Shown here in pieces: positions 1 to 8,627 of a stretch of DNA of 64,000 nt. Each line of letters starts with the position of its first letter. The stretch's first letter is position 1. A program made the position numbers and the translations under genes. Location: assembly GCF_009769165.1 (NCBI RefSeq), contig NZ_CP043476.1:3541001-3605000 (forward strand), in the 5' to 3' direction. Origin of the DNA: Xanthomonas hyacinthi. GTDB taxonomy: Bacteria; Pseudomonadota; Gammaproteobacteria; Xanthomonadales; Xanthomonadaceae. The notes under the pieces are model-generated. The model saw nothing but the letters and a program-made list of their open reading frames with translations, did not search any database and was not told where the DNA came from.

Positions 1-1
1 C

Positions 2-277
2 GACGACCATTCGGTGCTGGACCTGCCGGCGGACATGCCGCGCGAGCTGCTGACCCACCTGAAGAAGGTCTGGGTCTCCGGCCAGCAACTGCAGATGCGC
101 AGGCTCGACGGCGACGATGCCGGCGCCGGCACGCCGTTCAAGCCGAAGTTCGCGCGTGCCGCCGGCAAGCCCGGCGGCCGACCGAACGCGGCCGGTCCGC
201 GCCCGGCCGGCGCCGCCACGCGCATCGCCGACCGCGCCGGCGAGCGCCCGCCGCGCAAGGGTCCGCCGAAGCGCTGA
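2..277 (+). CDS. deaD: ATP-dependent DEAD-box RNA helicase (CsdA/DeaD type), C-terminal fragment
   Basis: The window opens inside this gene; about 91 residues and the stop remain. The first 35 residues (core DLPADMPRELLTHLKKVW, then GQQLQMRRL) resemble the end of the DbpA/CsdA-type RNA-binding domain that follows the helicase core in cold-shock DEAD-box helicases, which unwind structured RNA in ribosome assembly and mRNA decay. The rest is a low-complexity tail rich in Arg, Gly, Ala and Pro, as is usual for RNA-binding helicase tails. The helicase motifs lie outside the window, so the family call rests on the terminal domain alone. A GGGAAT palindrome begins almost directly after the stop codon. 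Confidence 0.7.
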   Translation, partial: DDHSVLDLPADMPRELLTHLKKVWVSGQQLQMRRLDGDDAGAGTPFKPKFARAAGKPGGRPNAAGPRPAGAATRIADRAGERPPRKGPPKR

Positions 278-278
278 A

Positions 279-419
279 GAGCCGGGAATAGGGAGTAGGG
301 AATCGGGAAATGGGGGCGTTCCCGCTGCCGCACCCCGCCTTCCTTCCCGGAGCTAGCCATTGCCTCAGATGGCAGCAGCCCGCTCTTGCCACTCCCGATT
401 CCCCATTCCCCATTCCCAG
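279..419. repeat. GGGAAT-type long imperfect palindrome, copy 1
   Basis: Left arm 279-316 is built of GGGAAT/GGGAGT units and starts with AGAGCCGGGAAT right after the helicase stop codon. Right arm 391-419 carries the complementary ATTCCC units and ends five bases before the rluF start. The arms could pair across a loop of about 75 nt. Related copies lie at 27831, 29025, 32793, 33484, 34758 and 44806. Confidence 0.85.
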
Positions 420-423
420 CTCA

Positions 424-1143
424 ATGTCCACCCGCCTCAACAAGCACATCGCCGAAACCGGCTACTGTTCGCGCCGCGAGGCCGACCGCCTGATCGCCGC
501 GCGCCGCGTCACCGTCAACGGCCGGCCCGGCGGGGTCGGCGCGGTGGTGGGCGAGGGCGACGAGGTGCAGGTCGATGGACAGCCGCTGCGCGCGCGCGCC
601 AAGCTCAAATCCGGCCGCCGCCACGTCTATATCGCGCTGAACAAGCCGGTCGGGGTGACTTGCACCACCGAGCGCGAGGTCAAGGGCAACATCGTCGATT
701 TCGTCGGCCACGAGCAGCGCATCTTCCCGGTCGGGCGCCTGGACAAGGAGTCCGAGGGGCTGATCCTGATGACCAGCAACGGCGACATCGTCAACGAGAT
801 CCTGCGCGCGGAGAACCGCCACCAGAAGGAATACCTGGTGGCGGTGAACAAGCCGGTCACGGACGAATTCCTGCGCGGCATGGCGCGCGGGGTGCGCGTG
901 CACAACGAGACCACGCTGCCGTGCCGCACCGCGCGCATCGCCAAGTTCGGCTTCCGCATCGTGCTCGAGCAGGGCCTGAACCGGCAGATCCGGCTGATGG
1001 CCGCCGCGTTCGACTACCGCGTCACCCAACTGCGCCGGGTGCGCATCGACAACATCAAGCTCGGCGCGCTGAAGCCGGGCCAGTGGCGCAACCTCGCCGA
1101 GCAGGAGCTGCGCGGCCTGCTGCCGCAACGCGATGCGTTCTGA
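424..1143 (+). CDS. rluF: 23S rRNA pseudouridine(2604) synthase
   Basis: This enzyme isomerises a uridine of 23S rRNA helix 74 to pseudouridine. Residues 3-60 form an S4 RNA-binding domain. The catalytic domain follows with the RluB/E/F signature GRLDKESEGL, whose Asp at residue 107 is the catalytic aspartate and matches the position in E. coli RluF. NRQIRLM near residue 220 is the conserved C-terminal motif. The length of 239 residues is slightly below that of the E. coli protein. I chose ATG 424 because the S4 domain begins there. An in-frame ATG at 310 would add 38 residues encoded entirely by the upstream palindrome and is unlikely to be used. Confidence 0.93.
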   Translation: MSTRLNKHIAETGYCSRREADRLIAARRVTVNGRPGGVGAVVGEGDEVQVDGQPLRARAKLKSGRRHVYIALNKPVGVTCTTEREVKGNIVDFVGHEQRIFPVGRLDKESEGLILMTSNGDIVNEILRAENRHQKEYLVAVNKPVTDEFLRGMARGVRVHNETTLPCRTARIAKFGFRIVLEQGLNRQIRLMAAAFDYRVTQLRRVRIDNIKLGALKPGQWRNLAEQELRGLLPQRDAF

Positions 1144-1170
1144 GCGCGGCGGCCGCGCCGTGCGGCGGGT

Positions 1171-2118
1171 TCACTCCAGCGCGTTCTTGGCGTCGCAGGT
1201 CGCCAGCAGTTCCGGGTGCTGCACCGACTTGCTGCGGGTCAGCAGCGGATGCAGGAACACCGCGCCCAGGATCACCGCCACGCCGAGGTAGAACCGCGCG
1301 GTGAGTTGTTTTTGTTCGTCCAGCAGCACGATCGCGAACACGATCGCGTAGACCGGCTCCAGGTTGGTCACCAGCTGCACCGCGTAGGCGCTGAGGCGGC
1401 GCAGTGCGACCAGCGCCAGCGCGAACGGCAGCAGCGTGCACAGCAGCGCCAGGGCCAGCAGCAGCAGGGTGTCGTGCAGGCTCGGCAGCACCAGCAGCGG
1501 GCCGCTCAGCGCCGGCAGCACGAACGGCAGCAGCGGCGCCAGCGCGGTCAGGGTCAGGGTGCCGGCGCCCAGTTCCACGGCGGTCACGGTCAGCGGGTCG
1601 GCATGGTCGACCAGGCGCTTGTTGAGCGAGCCGAACGCGGCCACGAACAGCGCCGACACCGCACCGACCGCGACGCCGGCGCGCATCCCGTCGGGCACGC
1701 CGCCGACCACCAGGGCCACGCCCGGCAGCACCGCCAGGCCGAACGCCAGTTCGCTGGGACGGAACGGGCGCTTGGCCACCCACGGCTCGATCACCGCGGT
1801 GAACACCGGCGCCAGGGCGATGCAGGTCGCCGCCACCGAGGCGTTGGCCAGCTTGATCGCGCCGTAGAAGGTCAGCCAGTGCAGGCCGACCAGCGCGCCG
1901 ACCACGGCGTAGCCGAGCGCCAGCTTCGGCGTCAACGCGGCCAGCCCGCGCCACACCCGCGGCAGCAGCGCCAGCGCCGCCACCACCATCAGCATCCGCC
2001 ACCACACCAGCGGCAGCGCCGGCAGGGTGATCAGCTTGCCGAGGATCGCGGTGATGCCCCACAGCAGCACGCAGAAATGGATTTGCAGCTGGGCTTTGCT
2101 GGTGGGGTGCAGGGGCAT
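1171..2118 (-). CDS. EamA-family (DMT superfamily) transporter
   Basis: The 315-residue protein is almost entirely hydrophobic with about ten predicted membrane helices arranged as two EamA repeats (about 10-140 and 150-295), the standard layout of drug/metabolite exporters in the inner membrane. It ends with a short polar tail. The substrate cannot be read from the sequence; relatives export amino acids, purines or drugs. It converges on rluF with a 27-bp gap and lies downstream of the kdgT-like gene on the same strand, separated by 83 bp, so cotranscription is possible. ATG 2118 places the first helix directly after the short N-terminus. Confidence 0.85.
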   Translation of the reverse strand: MPLHPTSKAQLQIHFCVLLWGITAILGKLITLPALPLVWWRMLMVVAALALLPRVWRGLAALTPKLALGYAVVGALVGLHWLTFYGAIKLANASVAATCIALAPVFTAVIEPWVAKRPFRPSELAFGLAVLPGVALVVGGVPDGMRAGVAVGAVSALFVAAFGSLNKRLVDHADPLTVTAVELGAGTLTLTALAPLLPFVLPALSGPLLVLPSLHDTLLLLALALLCTLLPFALALVALRRLSAYAVQLVTNLEPVYAIVFAIVLLDEQKQLTARFYLGVAVILGAVFLHPLLTRSKSVQHPELLATCDAKNALE

Positions 2119-2201
2119 GGCGTCTATTGTCGCGTAAACCGGCGGCGCGGCGGACGGCGTGTTCGCCGGGGATGCTGCAATCGCGTCGCCAGGGCCGCGC
2201 G

Positions 2202-3167
2202 TCAGCTGCCGGGCGGCGCGCGCCTGGCGTGCGCCCGTGCGTGCAGCGCGGTCAGCACCGGCACCAGCAGCGAGGTCACGATCACCGAGGTCGCCACCAG
2301 CGCGGTGGCGGCGGGGACCGCGGCACGGAATTGCGGCGCCATCGCCGCGATCAGCGCCGGCGTCGCCACCGCCGCGCCGGCGGTGCTGGAGGCGGCGATG
2401 CCGGCGCTGCCGCTGCCGCCGCCGAGCAGCCGATCGGCGAACAGCAACGGGATCCCGGTGACGACGACGACCAGCACGCCGAGCAGCACGCCGGGCACGC
2501 CGGCGCTGGCGATCACGTGCAGATCCAGCGTATTGCCCAGCGCGAAGGCGAAGAACGGGATCAGTGCGGGGACCGCCGCGGCGAACAGCGCACGCAGTTG
2601 CGGATCCAGGTTGCCGAGCGCGAAGCCCACCAGCAGCGGCAGCACCGCGCCGAGGAACAGGCGCGGCTCGAACACGGCGACGCCAGCGCTGCCGAGGATG
2701 AGCATGGTCATCAACGGCCCCGATTCCAGCGACATCAGCACCACCGCCCCGGCTTCGCCGGGCTTGCCGTACTGCTGCATGAGCGAGGCGAACAGCCCGC
2801 CGTTGGTCATGTCCATCGCCGCGACCAGGGCCAGCACCGAGACGCCCCTGCAGCAGCCCTGCGCGATCCCCGCCGGCGGCAGCACCTGCGCCGCGAGCAC
2901 CGCCACCAGCCAGGCCACGCCGAGCTTGGTCAGCAGCAGCACGCCCGACTGGCGCAGGATCCGGCCGCTGGCGCGCAGCTGGATCGAGGCACCCATGCAC
3001 AGGAACCACACCGCCAGGATCGGCACCACGCCGCCGATCAGGCCCTGGCTGAACGAGCCGAGGAAGGCGCCGGCCTGCGGCCACGCGCGATGGCAGGCGG
3101 CGCCGAGTAACAGCGGCACCAGCATCATGCCGCCGGGGACGCGTTCGAGGGTGTGCTTGATCTGCAT
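2202..3167 (-). CDS. kdgT: 2-keto-3-deoxygluconate permease
   Basis: This inner-membrane symporter of the KDGT family takes up 2-keto-3-deoxygluconate, an intermediate of pectin breakdown. The N-terminus ([20 protein letters not shown]) matches the family start [19 protein letters not shown] almost residue by residue, which fixes the start at 3167 rather than at the in-frame ATG 16 codons upstream. At 321 residues it has the usual length, with about ten hydrophobic segments and the conserved MDMTNGGL stretch near residue 185. No kdgK, kdgA or pectinase gene is next to it here, so it is an orphan transporter in this window. Confidence 0.88.
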   Translation of the reverse strand: MQIKHTLERVPGGMMLVPLLLGAACHRAWPQAGAFLGSFSQGLIGGVVPILAVWFLCMGASIQLRASGRILRQSGVLLLTKLGVAWLVAVLAAQVLPPAGIAQGCCRGVSVLALVAAMDMTNGGLFASLMQQYGKPGEAGAVVLMSLESGPLMTMLILGSAGVAVFEPRLFLGAVLPLLVGFALGNLDPQLRALFAAAVPALIPFFAFALGNTLDLHVIASAGVPGVLLGVLVVVVTGIPLLFADRLLGGGSGSAGIAASSTAGAAVATPALIAAMAPQFRAAVPAATALVATSVIVTSLLVPVLTALHARAHARRAPPGS

Positions 3168-3372
3168 CGGGGTTGTGATGTCCGCTCGGGAGAAGGTCGC
3201 ATCCGGCGCCGGCACGCGCCGGTGTCGCTCTGCGCTTCCGCTTGTACTGCAACTGCATGGCGCGAAGGCTGTCGCGGCGCAGCGCCGTCTGCGCTGCGTT
3301 CAGTCGCGCGTCGCAGCGCCACTGTGCCGGCGGTCGCTTTTACCGGCGCTCGCTCGCGCCGCTGCCGTTTGC

Positions 3373-4203
3373 TCAGCGCGTGCGGAGTTCGGCCAGCAGC
3401 GCCATCGCCGCGGCCGGATTGCGCTGCTTGGCCGCGCTGATGAAATAGACGAAGACCTCGCGCGGCCTGGCCGCGGCCGCCGCCGCGCCGGCATGCGGCA
3501 GCGCGTCCGCATCCTCGCCGCGGCGCCAGGCCTGTGCCTGCGCTGCCCAGGCGCGCAATTCCTTCGGCGCATAGCCGTGGACGAGATCGGCGCGGCTGCG
3601 CATCAGCCGCGCGTAGACGAAGTCGGCGCTGAGATCGGCGAAGGACGGATAGTCGGGCGAATCGGTGAACACCGTGGCCACGCCATGGCCGCGCACCAGC
3701 TGCAGCAGGCGCGGGCCGACGCAGGCCGGGTCGCGCACTTCCAGCACATGCCGCAGGCGGCGACCGCCGGCCTGATGCGGCAGCAGGTCCAGGAACGCGG
3801 CCAGATCATCGAGCTCGAGCGTGCGGCCGTGCTCGAACTGCCAGAGCAGCGGGCCGAGCTTGTCGCCGAGCGTGGCGATGCCGCCGACGAAATCCTCGAT
3901 CTGCGCGCCGGCCGCGGCCAGCTTGCGCATGCCGGTGATGCGCTTGGGCGCCTTGGCCGAGAACAGGAAATCCGCCGGCGCCTGGTCGCGCCAGCGCGCA
4001 TAGGTGTCCGGCTGCTGCGTGCCGTAGGAGGTGCCGTTGATCTCGATGCTGCTGACGTGGCGGCTGGCGTATTCCAGCTCGCGGCGCTGCACCAGTCCCT
4101 GCGGGTAGAACATGCCGCCGCGCCATGGCGCATAGGTCCAGCCGCCGATGCCGACGCGGATGCCGTCCGGCGCGGCCGCGGCGGAGTCGAAGAGATCGTT
4201 CAT
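3373..4203 (-). CDS. DUF72 family (YecE-like) TIM-barrel protein
   Basis: The 276-residue protein belongs to the DUF72/YecE family. Seen are the N-terminal family signature [18 protein letters not shown] (about residues 18-35), the [16 protein letters not shown] motif and, near the end, [11 protein letters not shown] with the conserved late strand. The family has a TIM-barrel fold and no established biochemical role. The start at 4203 gives MNDLFDSAA ahead of the barrel; a GTG three codons upstream is an alternative. It is divergent from the damaged rraA gene. Confidence 0.88.
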   Translation of the reverse strand: MNDLFDSAAAAPDGIRVGIGGWTYAPWRGGMFYPQGLVQRRELEYASRHVSSIEINGTSYGTQQPDTYARWRDQAPADFLFSAKAPKRITGMRKLAAAGAQIEDFVGGIATLGDKLGPLLWQFEHGRTLELDDLAAFLDLLPHQAGGRRLRHVLEVRDPACVGPRLLQLVRGHGVATVFTDSPDYPSFADLSADFVYARLMRSRADLVHGYAPKELRAWAAQAQAWRRGEDADALPHAGAAAAAARPREVFVYFISAAKQRNPAAAMALLAELRTR

Positions 4204-4282
4204 GGCATGCACGCCGGCGCGGACAGAACGCGAATTGTGCCGCAGCCCGGGCCACTGTCGTGTGCATGGCCGCACGATTGCG

Positions 4283-4314
4283 GCGGCATGGCGGCATGGC
4301 GGCATGGCGGCCTG
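4283..4314. repeat. 8-bp tandem repeat upstream of rraA
   Basis: GCGGCATG is repeated three times head to tail (4283, 4291, 4299), followed by a fourth degenerate copy (GCGGCCTG). It lies about 70 bp upstream of the rraA start in the divergent region between DUF72 and rraA. Short perfect tandem repeats of this kind can change copy number by slipped-strand mispairing; no such effect is shown here. Confidence 0.8.
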
Positions 4315-4383
4315 CAACGGCCGCTGTGCCGCCGCTGCAGGCGTCGCGCTACCATCCAGGCAACGCCCGCTGCCCGACCGACC

Positions 4384-4864
4384 ATGCCCTGGACCACGCC
4401 CGTGCTGTGCGACGCCCATCCCCAGGCGCAGGTCGCCAACCCTCGTGGTCCGCGGCGACGGCGGCCACGCCGCGTTTTGCGGCGCGATCGTCGCCGTGCG
4501 CTGCTTCGAGGACACCGCGCGGGTGCGCGAGCTGGCGGCCGCGCCCGGCGTCGGTCGCGGCATCGTCGTCGATGGACAGGGTTCGCTGCGTTGCGCGCTG
4601 CTCGGCGACCGGATCGCCGAGCACGCGGTGCGGGGCTGGGCCGGGCTGCTGATCCACGGCGGCGTGCGCGACGTGGAGGCGTTGGCGGCGCTGCCGCTGG
4701 GCGTGCCGGCGCGGGCCGCGTGCCCGTGCAAGACCGACAGGCGCGGCCTCGGCGAGGGCGAGGCGCCGCTGCAGTTTGCCGGCGTGGCGTGCGTGCCCGG
4801 GCACTGGCTGTACGCCGAACGCAACGGGGTGCTGGTCGCCGCGCAGGCGCTGCTCCCGGCGTGA
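4384..4864 (+). pseudogene. rraA: rraA-like (RNase E inhibitor / HMG aldolase fold), frameshifted
   Basis: The start reads [19 protein letters not shown], matching RraA-type N-termini, and is then followed by an Arg-rich nonsense frame. The RraA sequence resumes in the +2 frame at 4442 ([64 protein letters not shown]) and runs to the stop at 4862-4864. The break is a net one-base shift at about 4440-4443. RraA binds RNase E and damps its activity; relatives are HMG/CHA aldolases. Several usually conserved residues also differ from the family, which favours a decaying gene, but a sequencing error is possible. Confidence 0.75.
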
Positions 4865-4905
4865 GCGCGCCGGCGCCTTTTCCTTTCCTTGCTGGAGATA
4901 CCGAT

Positions 4906-6510
4906 TTGAAGACTCTGTCGATGGGCTGCCTGCTGCTGGCGATGGCGGCCACCGCGCAGGCGCAAGCGCCGGCCGCGGCCAACGCCGCGTTGCCGCCTGC
5001 GCTGCAGGACCTGGATGCGCGGGTCGAGCGCGTGCGCAAGCAGTTCGACGTGCCTGGCATCGCCATCGCCATCGTCAAGGACGGGCAGCTGGTGCTGGAG
5101 CGCGGCTACGGCGTACGCGAACTCGGCAAGCCCGAGCCGGTGGACGCGCAGACCCTGTTCGCGATCGCCTCCAACACCAAGGCGTTCACCGCCGCGGCGC
5201 TGTCGATCCTGGCCGACGAGGGCAAGCTGAAACTCGACGACCGGGTGATCGAGCACCTGCCGTGGTTCCAGATGGCCGATCCCTACGTGACCCGCGAGAT
5301 GCGCGTGCGCGACCTGCTCAGCCACCGCAGCGGGCTGAGCCTGGGCGCCGGCGACCTGCTGTTCTGGCCGGCGACCAGCTACAGCAACGAGGAGGTGGTG
5401 CGGCGCCTGGCGCAGGTGCCGCTGAAGGGCGGCTTCCGCGACCGCTATGCCTACGACAACATCCTCTACGCGGTGGCGCAGAAGCTGATCGAGCAGGTCT
5501 CCGGGCAGTCCTATGCCGAGTTCGTGCGCCAGCGCATCTTCGTGCCGGTGGGGATGAGCGGTGCGCGCATCAACAGCGATTACCTGCAGCCCGGCGACCG
5601 CGCCGCGGTCGGCCATGCCAAGTTCGACTTCCGCGACCTGCGCCCGGTGCCGCCGCTGACCTGGTCGAACAATTCCGGCGCCGGCGGCATCTACGCCAGC
5701 GTGCACGACATGGCCAAATGGATGCAGGTGCAGCTCGACGGCGGTCGCCTGCCGTCGGCCGATGGCCAGGAGCGGCGTTTGTTCAGCGCGCAGCGGCAGC
5801 AGGAGATGTGGCAGCTGATCACCCCGATCGCCATCGCCGAGCCGAGCGTGCCGCAGCTGCTGCCGGCCAAGCCGAACTTCGCCGGCTACGGCGAGGGCTG
5901 GAGCCTGAGCGACTACCGCGGGCACAAGCTGGTCTGGCACACCGGCGGCTGGCCGGGCATGGTGTCGCGGCTGACCCTGCTGCCGGAACAGAAACTGGGC
6001 GTGATCGTGCTGACCAACCAGGAAGTGGGCGCGGCGTTCAACGCGCTGACCCTGCAGGTGCTCGACGCCTACCTGGGCGCGTCGGCGACCGACTGGACCG
6101 GCGCCTACGCCGCCGCGGTGGCCAAGGCCGATGCGAAGGCCGACGAGGACTGGAGCAAGCACCAGGCCGCGCGCGATGCCACCTCCAGGCCGTCGCTGCC
6201 GCTGGCCGGCTACGCCGGCAGCTATCGCGATCCGTGGTACGGCGAGGTGGCGATCGTGCAGCGCGGCAGGCAGCTGGAACTGCGCTTCAGCAAGACCGCG
6301 CAGCTGGTCGGCACGCTGCAGCACTGGCAGCACGACACCTTCATCGTGCGCTGGCGCGACCGCTCGCTCAATGCCGATGCCTTCGTCAACTTCGCGCTGA
6401 CGCCGGACGGCAAGGTACGCGAGGTGCGCATGGAGGCGATCTCGCCGCTGACCGATTTCAGCTTCGATTTCCAGGATCTGCTGCTGACCCCGGTGGCCGC
6501 CGCATCGTGA
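4906..6510 (+). CDS. Secreted serine hydrolase, class C beta-lactamase-like with DUF3471 tail
   Basis: The 534-residue protein carries the penicillin-binding/beta-lactamase fold: Ser-Asn-Thr-Lys at residues 89-92 (SxxK nucleophile motif), Tyr-Asp-Asn at 183-185 (YxN) and WHTGGWPG near residue 345, replacing the KTG triad. A C-terminal domain of about 100 residues resembles DUF3471. The N-terminus is a Sec signal peptide ending AQAQA. I chose TTG 4906 because GGAG lies eight bases upstream and it gives a full signal peptide; ATG 4921 is the alternative and would shorten it. Members include esterases, D-aminopeptidases and beta-lactamases; the substrate is unknown. It overlaps the next gene through GTGA. 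Confidence 0.85.
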   Translation: MKTLSMGCLLLAMAATAQAQAPAAANAALPPALQDLDARVERVRKQFDVPGIAIAIVKDGQLVLERGYGVRELGKPEPVDAQTLFAIASNTKAFTAAALSILADEGKLKLDDRVIEHLPWFQMADPYVTREMRVRDLLSHRSGLSLGAGDLLFWPATSYSNEEVVRRLAQVPLKGGFRDRYAYDNILYAVAQKLIEQVSGQSYAEFVRQRIFVPVGMSGARINSDYLQPGDRAAVGHAKFDFRDLRPVPPLTWSNNSGAGGIYASVHDMAKWMQVQLDGGRLPSADGQERRLFSAQRQQEMWQLITPIAIAEPSVPQLLPAKPNFAGYGEGWSLSDYRGHKLVWHTGGWPGMVSRLTLLPEQKLGVIVLTNQEVGAAFNALTLQVLDAYLGASATDWTGAYAAAVAKADAKADEDWSKHQAARDATSRPSLPLAGYAGSYRDPWYGEVAIVQRGRQLELRFSKTAQLVGTLQHWQHDTFIVRWRDRSLNADAFVNFALTPDGKVREVRMEAISPLTDFSFDFQDLLLTPVAAAS

Positions 6511-6518
6511 GCCAGGCG

Positions 6519-6917
6519 ATGCCGATGCTCTCGCATGTGCACCTCGGGGTGAACGACTTTCCGGCCGCGTTCGCGTTCTACGCGCCGCTGCTGCAGGTGC
6601 TGGGATTGCAGCTGAAGTTTCGCGACGACGCGCGCGGCTGGGCCGGCTGGACGACGCCGGATGCGCCGCGGCCGCTGCTGCTGATCGGCCGTGCCTTCGA
6701 CGGCCGGCCGGCGACGCCCGGCAACGGGCAGATGCTCGCGCTGCAGGCGGCGAGCCGAGCGCAGGTGGAGCGCTGCCATGCGCTGGCGCTGGCCCAGGGC
6801 GCGCGCTGCGAAGGCGCGCCGGGGCTGCGCGCGCACTACCACCCGGACTATTACGGCGCGTACTTCCGCGACCTGGACGGGAACAAGCTGTGCGTGTGCT
6901 GCCACCGCGCGGAGTGA
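6519..6917 (+). CDS. VOC (glyoxalase/bleomycin-resistance fold) family protein
   Basis: About 132 residues form a single VOC domain: MLSHVHLGVNDFPAAFAFY is the typical first beta-alpha-beta unit, and YYGAYFRDLDGNKLCVCCH the last metal-site strand, with His near residue 6 and His/Asp late in the chain available as ligands. The family includes glyoxalase I, dioxygenases and antibiotic-binding proteins, and nothing here distinguishes the reaction. A GTG at 6507 overlaps the stop of the serine hydrolase (GTGA) and would add four residues, so coupling to the upstream gene is likely with either start. Confidence 0.8.
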   Translation: MPMLSHVHLGVNDFPAAFAFYAPLLQVLGLQLKFRDDARGWAGWTTPDAPRPLLLIGRAFDGRPATPGNGQMLALQAASRAQVERCHALALAQGARCEGAPGLRAHYHPDYYGAYFRDLDGNKLCVCCHRAE

Positions 6918-7000
6918 CGGCCAGGCGGCTGCACTGCGGTTGGCCGCTGTCCCGGTTCGCGGTGCACCGCGTCGGCAACAGGCGCCGATCGCCAGGCCGG

Positions 7001-7337
7001 TTGTAGGCGCGGCTTCAGCCGCGACCCCGAAGCCGGAAAGCATCCATCTTCGGCAGCAGTCGGGACTGAAGTCCCTCCTACAGAAGCCGGGTCGGCCATG
7101 CAGATGGCCTTCGACGCGCGCAGTTCGTTGTGGGAGCGGCTTCAGCCGCGACCCCGAAGCCGGAAGGCCTCCGGCTTCGGTGGCAGTCGGGACTGAAGTC
7201 CCTCCTACAAGGAGCAGGGTCGGCTGCACGGATGGCCTTCGACGCGCACCGCTCGTTGTAGGAGCGGCTTCAGCCGCGACCTCGAAGCCAGAAGTGCTCC
7301 GGCTTCGGTGGCAGTCGGGACTGAAGTCCCTCCTACA
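7001..7337. repeat. Three tandem copies of a palindromic REP unit (period 127-128 bp)
   Basis: Units begin at 7001, 7128 and 7256. Each starts with TTGTAGGAGCGGCTTCAGCCGC (variant letters in copies 1 and 2), passes a GAAGCCGG/CCGGCTTC hairpin and ends with GGGACTGAAGTCCCTCCTACA, so the ends of each unit are mutually inverted (GTAGGAG/CTCCTAC). The spacer containing GATGGCCTTCGACGCGC is also repeated, showing duplication of the whole 127-bp block. This unit type is common between genes in Xanthomonas and Stenotrophomonas. No RAYT transposase gene lies nearby. Confidence 0.92.
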
Positions 7338-7598
7338 AGAAGCCGGATCGGCTGCACGCAAGAAGCCATATCGCGGCGGCACCGGTCCCACGGATACGCG
7401 CGCAGCGGCAAGCAGTTGCGATCGATCATCCGGCGTCGGCACCGGTATCGCCGCGCACCAGCGCGAAGCCCTCGTCCAGCCAACCGGTGATGCCGCCTAT
7501 CGTGCCAGCCTATTCGACCGGCCATCTGCGGTATTGCCTGCAGGATCGCCGGGACAGCATGCAGCTGGCCACGCGTTGCGCGCGCGCCGCATCGTTGC
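7338..7598. other. Non-coding stretch between the REP array and the LacI gene
   Basis: No convincing gene is present. On the minus strand a short open stretch around 7500-7435 reads IGGITGWLDEGFALVRGDTG and ends in a stop. This recalls the C-terminal segment of rhodanese domains and could be a gene remnant, but it is too short to call. Confidence 0.4.
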
Positions 7599-8627
7599 TC
7601 AGCGCTGTGCCGCGGGCGATCCCAGTGAATCGCGCAGCAGCAAGCGGTGCGGCAGGGTTTCGCAGGTTGGCGGTTGCGGTGCGCGCAGCCGCGCCAGCAG
7701 CAGTTCCAGCGCGCGCCGCCCCATCTGCTGCAGCGGTTGCTGCACCGTCGCCAGGGCCGGCGAGACCTGCTGCGAAACCAGGGTGTCGTCGAAGCCGCAC
7801 ACCGACAGGTCGGCGGGCACGCGCAGGCCGCGCAGGCTGGCGCTGCGCAGCACGCCGGCGGCCATCTCGTCGTTGGCGGCGAACACCGCACTGGGACGGC
7901 GGCGCTGCCGCAACAACTGCTCGGCGGCTTCGATGCCCGAGGCGAAGTCGAAGCGCCCCGGCACCACCAGGCGTTCGTCGTAGGCGATGCCGGCGGCCGC
8001 CAGCGCGTCGCGATAGCCGGCCAGGCGCCATTGCGTGGCGCCATGGCCGGGCAGGCCGCGGATGTGGGCGATGCGGCGATGGCCGAGCCGCACCAGTTCG
8101 CCAACCAGTTCGCGTGCGGCGCGCCGTTCTTCCAGGCGCACGCCGGGCCAATGGCGCTGCCGCCGCGGCGAGATGCAGGCCAGTGCGATGCGCTCCGCAT
8201 CCAGACGCCGCCGCAGCGCGTCGTCGTCGGTCAGCGGCGGGATCAGCAGCAGTCCGTCGATATGCTGGTGCCGGGCCAGCGCGACCAACGCATCGGCATG
8301 GTCGGCGCGGGCGCGGTCCACCGGCGCCAGCATCAGCGTGTAGCGCTGCGCACGGCAGGCTTCGAGCACGCCGTTCTGGATTTCCATCTGATAGTACGAG
8401 GGGTTGTCGTAGGCCAGCGCCACCGCGTAGGAACGCTGGCCGGCCAGGCTGCGCGCGGACGGGTTGGGCTGGTAGCCCAGCCGCTGCATGGTCTGCTCGA
8501 CCTTGCGCCGGGTCTGCTCGCGCACGTTGGGCTCGCCGTTGATGACCCGCGACACGGTCTTCATCGAGACCCCGGCGCGTGCGGCCACGTCCTCGATGCG
8601 CAGGCCCTGCGTGGCCCGCTTGCTCAT
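7599..8627 (-). CDS. LacI-family transcriptional regulator of the glycosidase locus
   Basis: The 342-residue protein has an N-terminal LacI helix-turn-helix (RIEDVAARAGVSMKTVSRVI, residues 10-29, then the hinge helix region NPSARSLAGQRS) and a periplasmic-binding-protein-like sugar sensor domain (about 65-335) with the closing family motif CGFDDTLVSQQVSPALATVQ. Its ATG overlaps the GH30 stop (ATGA), so the two are translated from one message with GH30 first. It most likely represses both divergent arms of the locus by binding the TGACAGCGCTGTCA palindrome at 10212 and is released by a breakdown product; this is inferred from position. Confidence 0.92.
   Translation of the reverse strand: MSKRATQGLRIEDVAARAGVSMKTVSRVINGEPNVREQTRRKVEQTMQRLGYQPNPSARSLAGQRSYAVALAYDNPSYYQMEIQNGVLEACRAQRYTLMLAPVDRARADHADALVALARHQHIDGLLLIPPLTDDDALRRRLDAERIALACISPRRQRHWPGVRLEERRAARELVGELVRLGHRRIAHIRGLPGHGATQWRLAGYRDALAAAGIAYDERLVVPGRFDFASGIEAAEQLLRQRRRPSAVFAANDEMAAGVLRSASLRGLRVPADLSVCGFDDTLVSQQVSPALATVQQPLQQMGRRALELLLARLRAPQPPTCETLPHRLLLRDSLGSPAAQR

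Noticed and set aside
310..423. Upstream ATG 310 as rluF start
   Set aside because: The extra 38 residues derive from the GGGAAT palindrome and precede a complete S4 domain starting at ATG 424.
1216..6510. A plus-strand open frame of over 1700 codons running through several genes
   Set aside because: Only its last 534 codons are a real gene (serine hydrolase). The earlier part is a His/Arg/Gln-rich shadow of the minus-strand genes, typical of high-GC DNA.
3373..6978. A minus-strand frame of 1200 codons across rraA and the serine hydrolase
   Set aside because: Only the part from 4203 downwards is coding (DUF72). The rest is antisense to better-supported genes and has no domain signal.
7001..7361. 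CRISPR-like array
   Set aside because: Period is 127 bp, units are long palindromes, the intervening sequence is also repeated, and no cas gene is nearby.
7435..7500. Rhodanese-like C-terminal remnant on the minus strand
   Set aside because: The match (IGGITGWLDEGFALVR) is short, has a stop directly upstream and no catalytic Cys segment; chance is likely.
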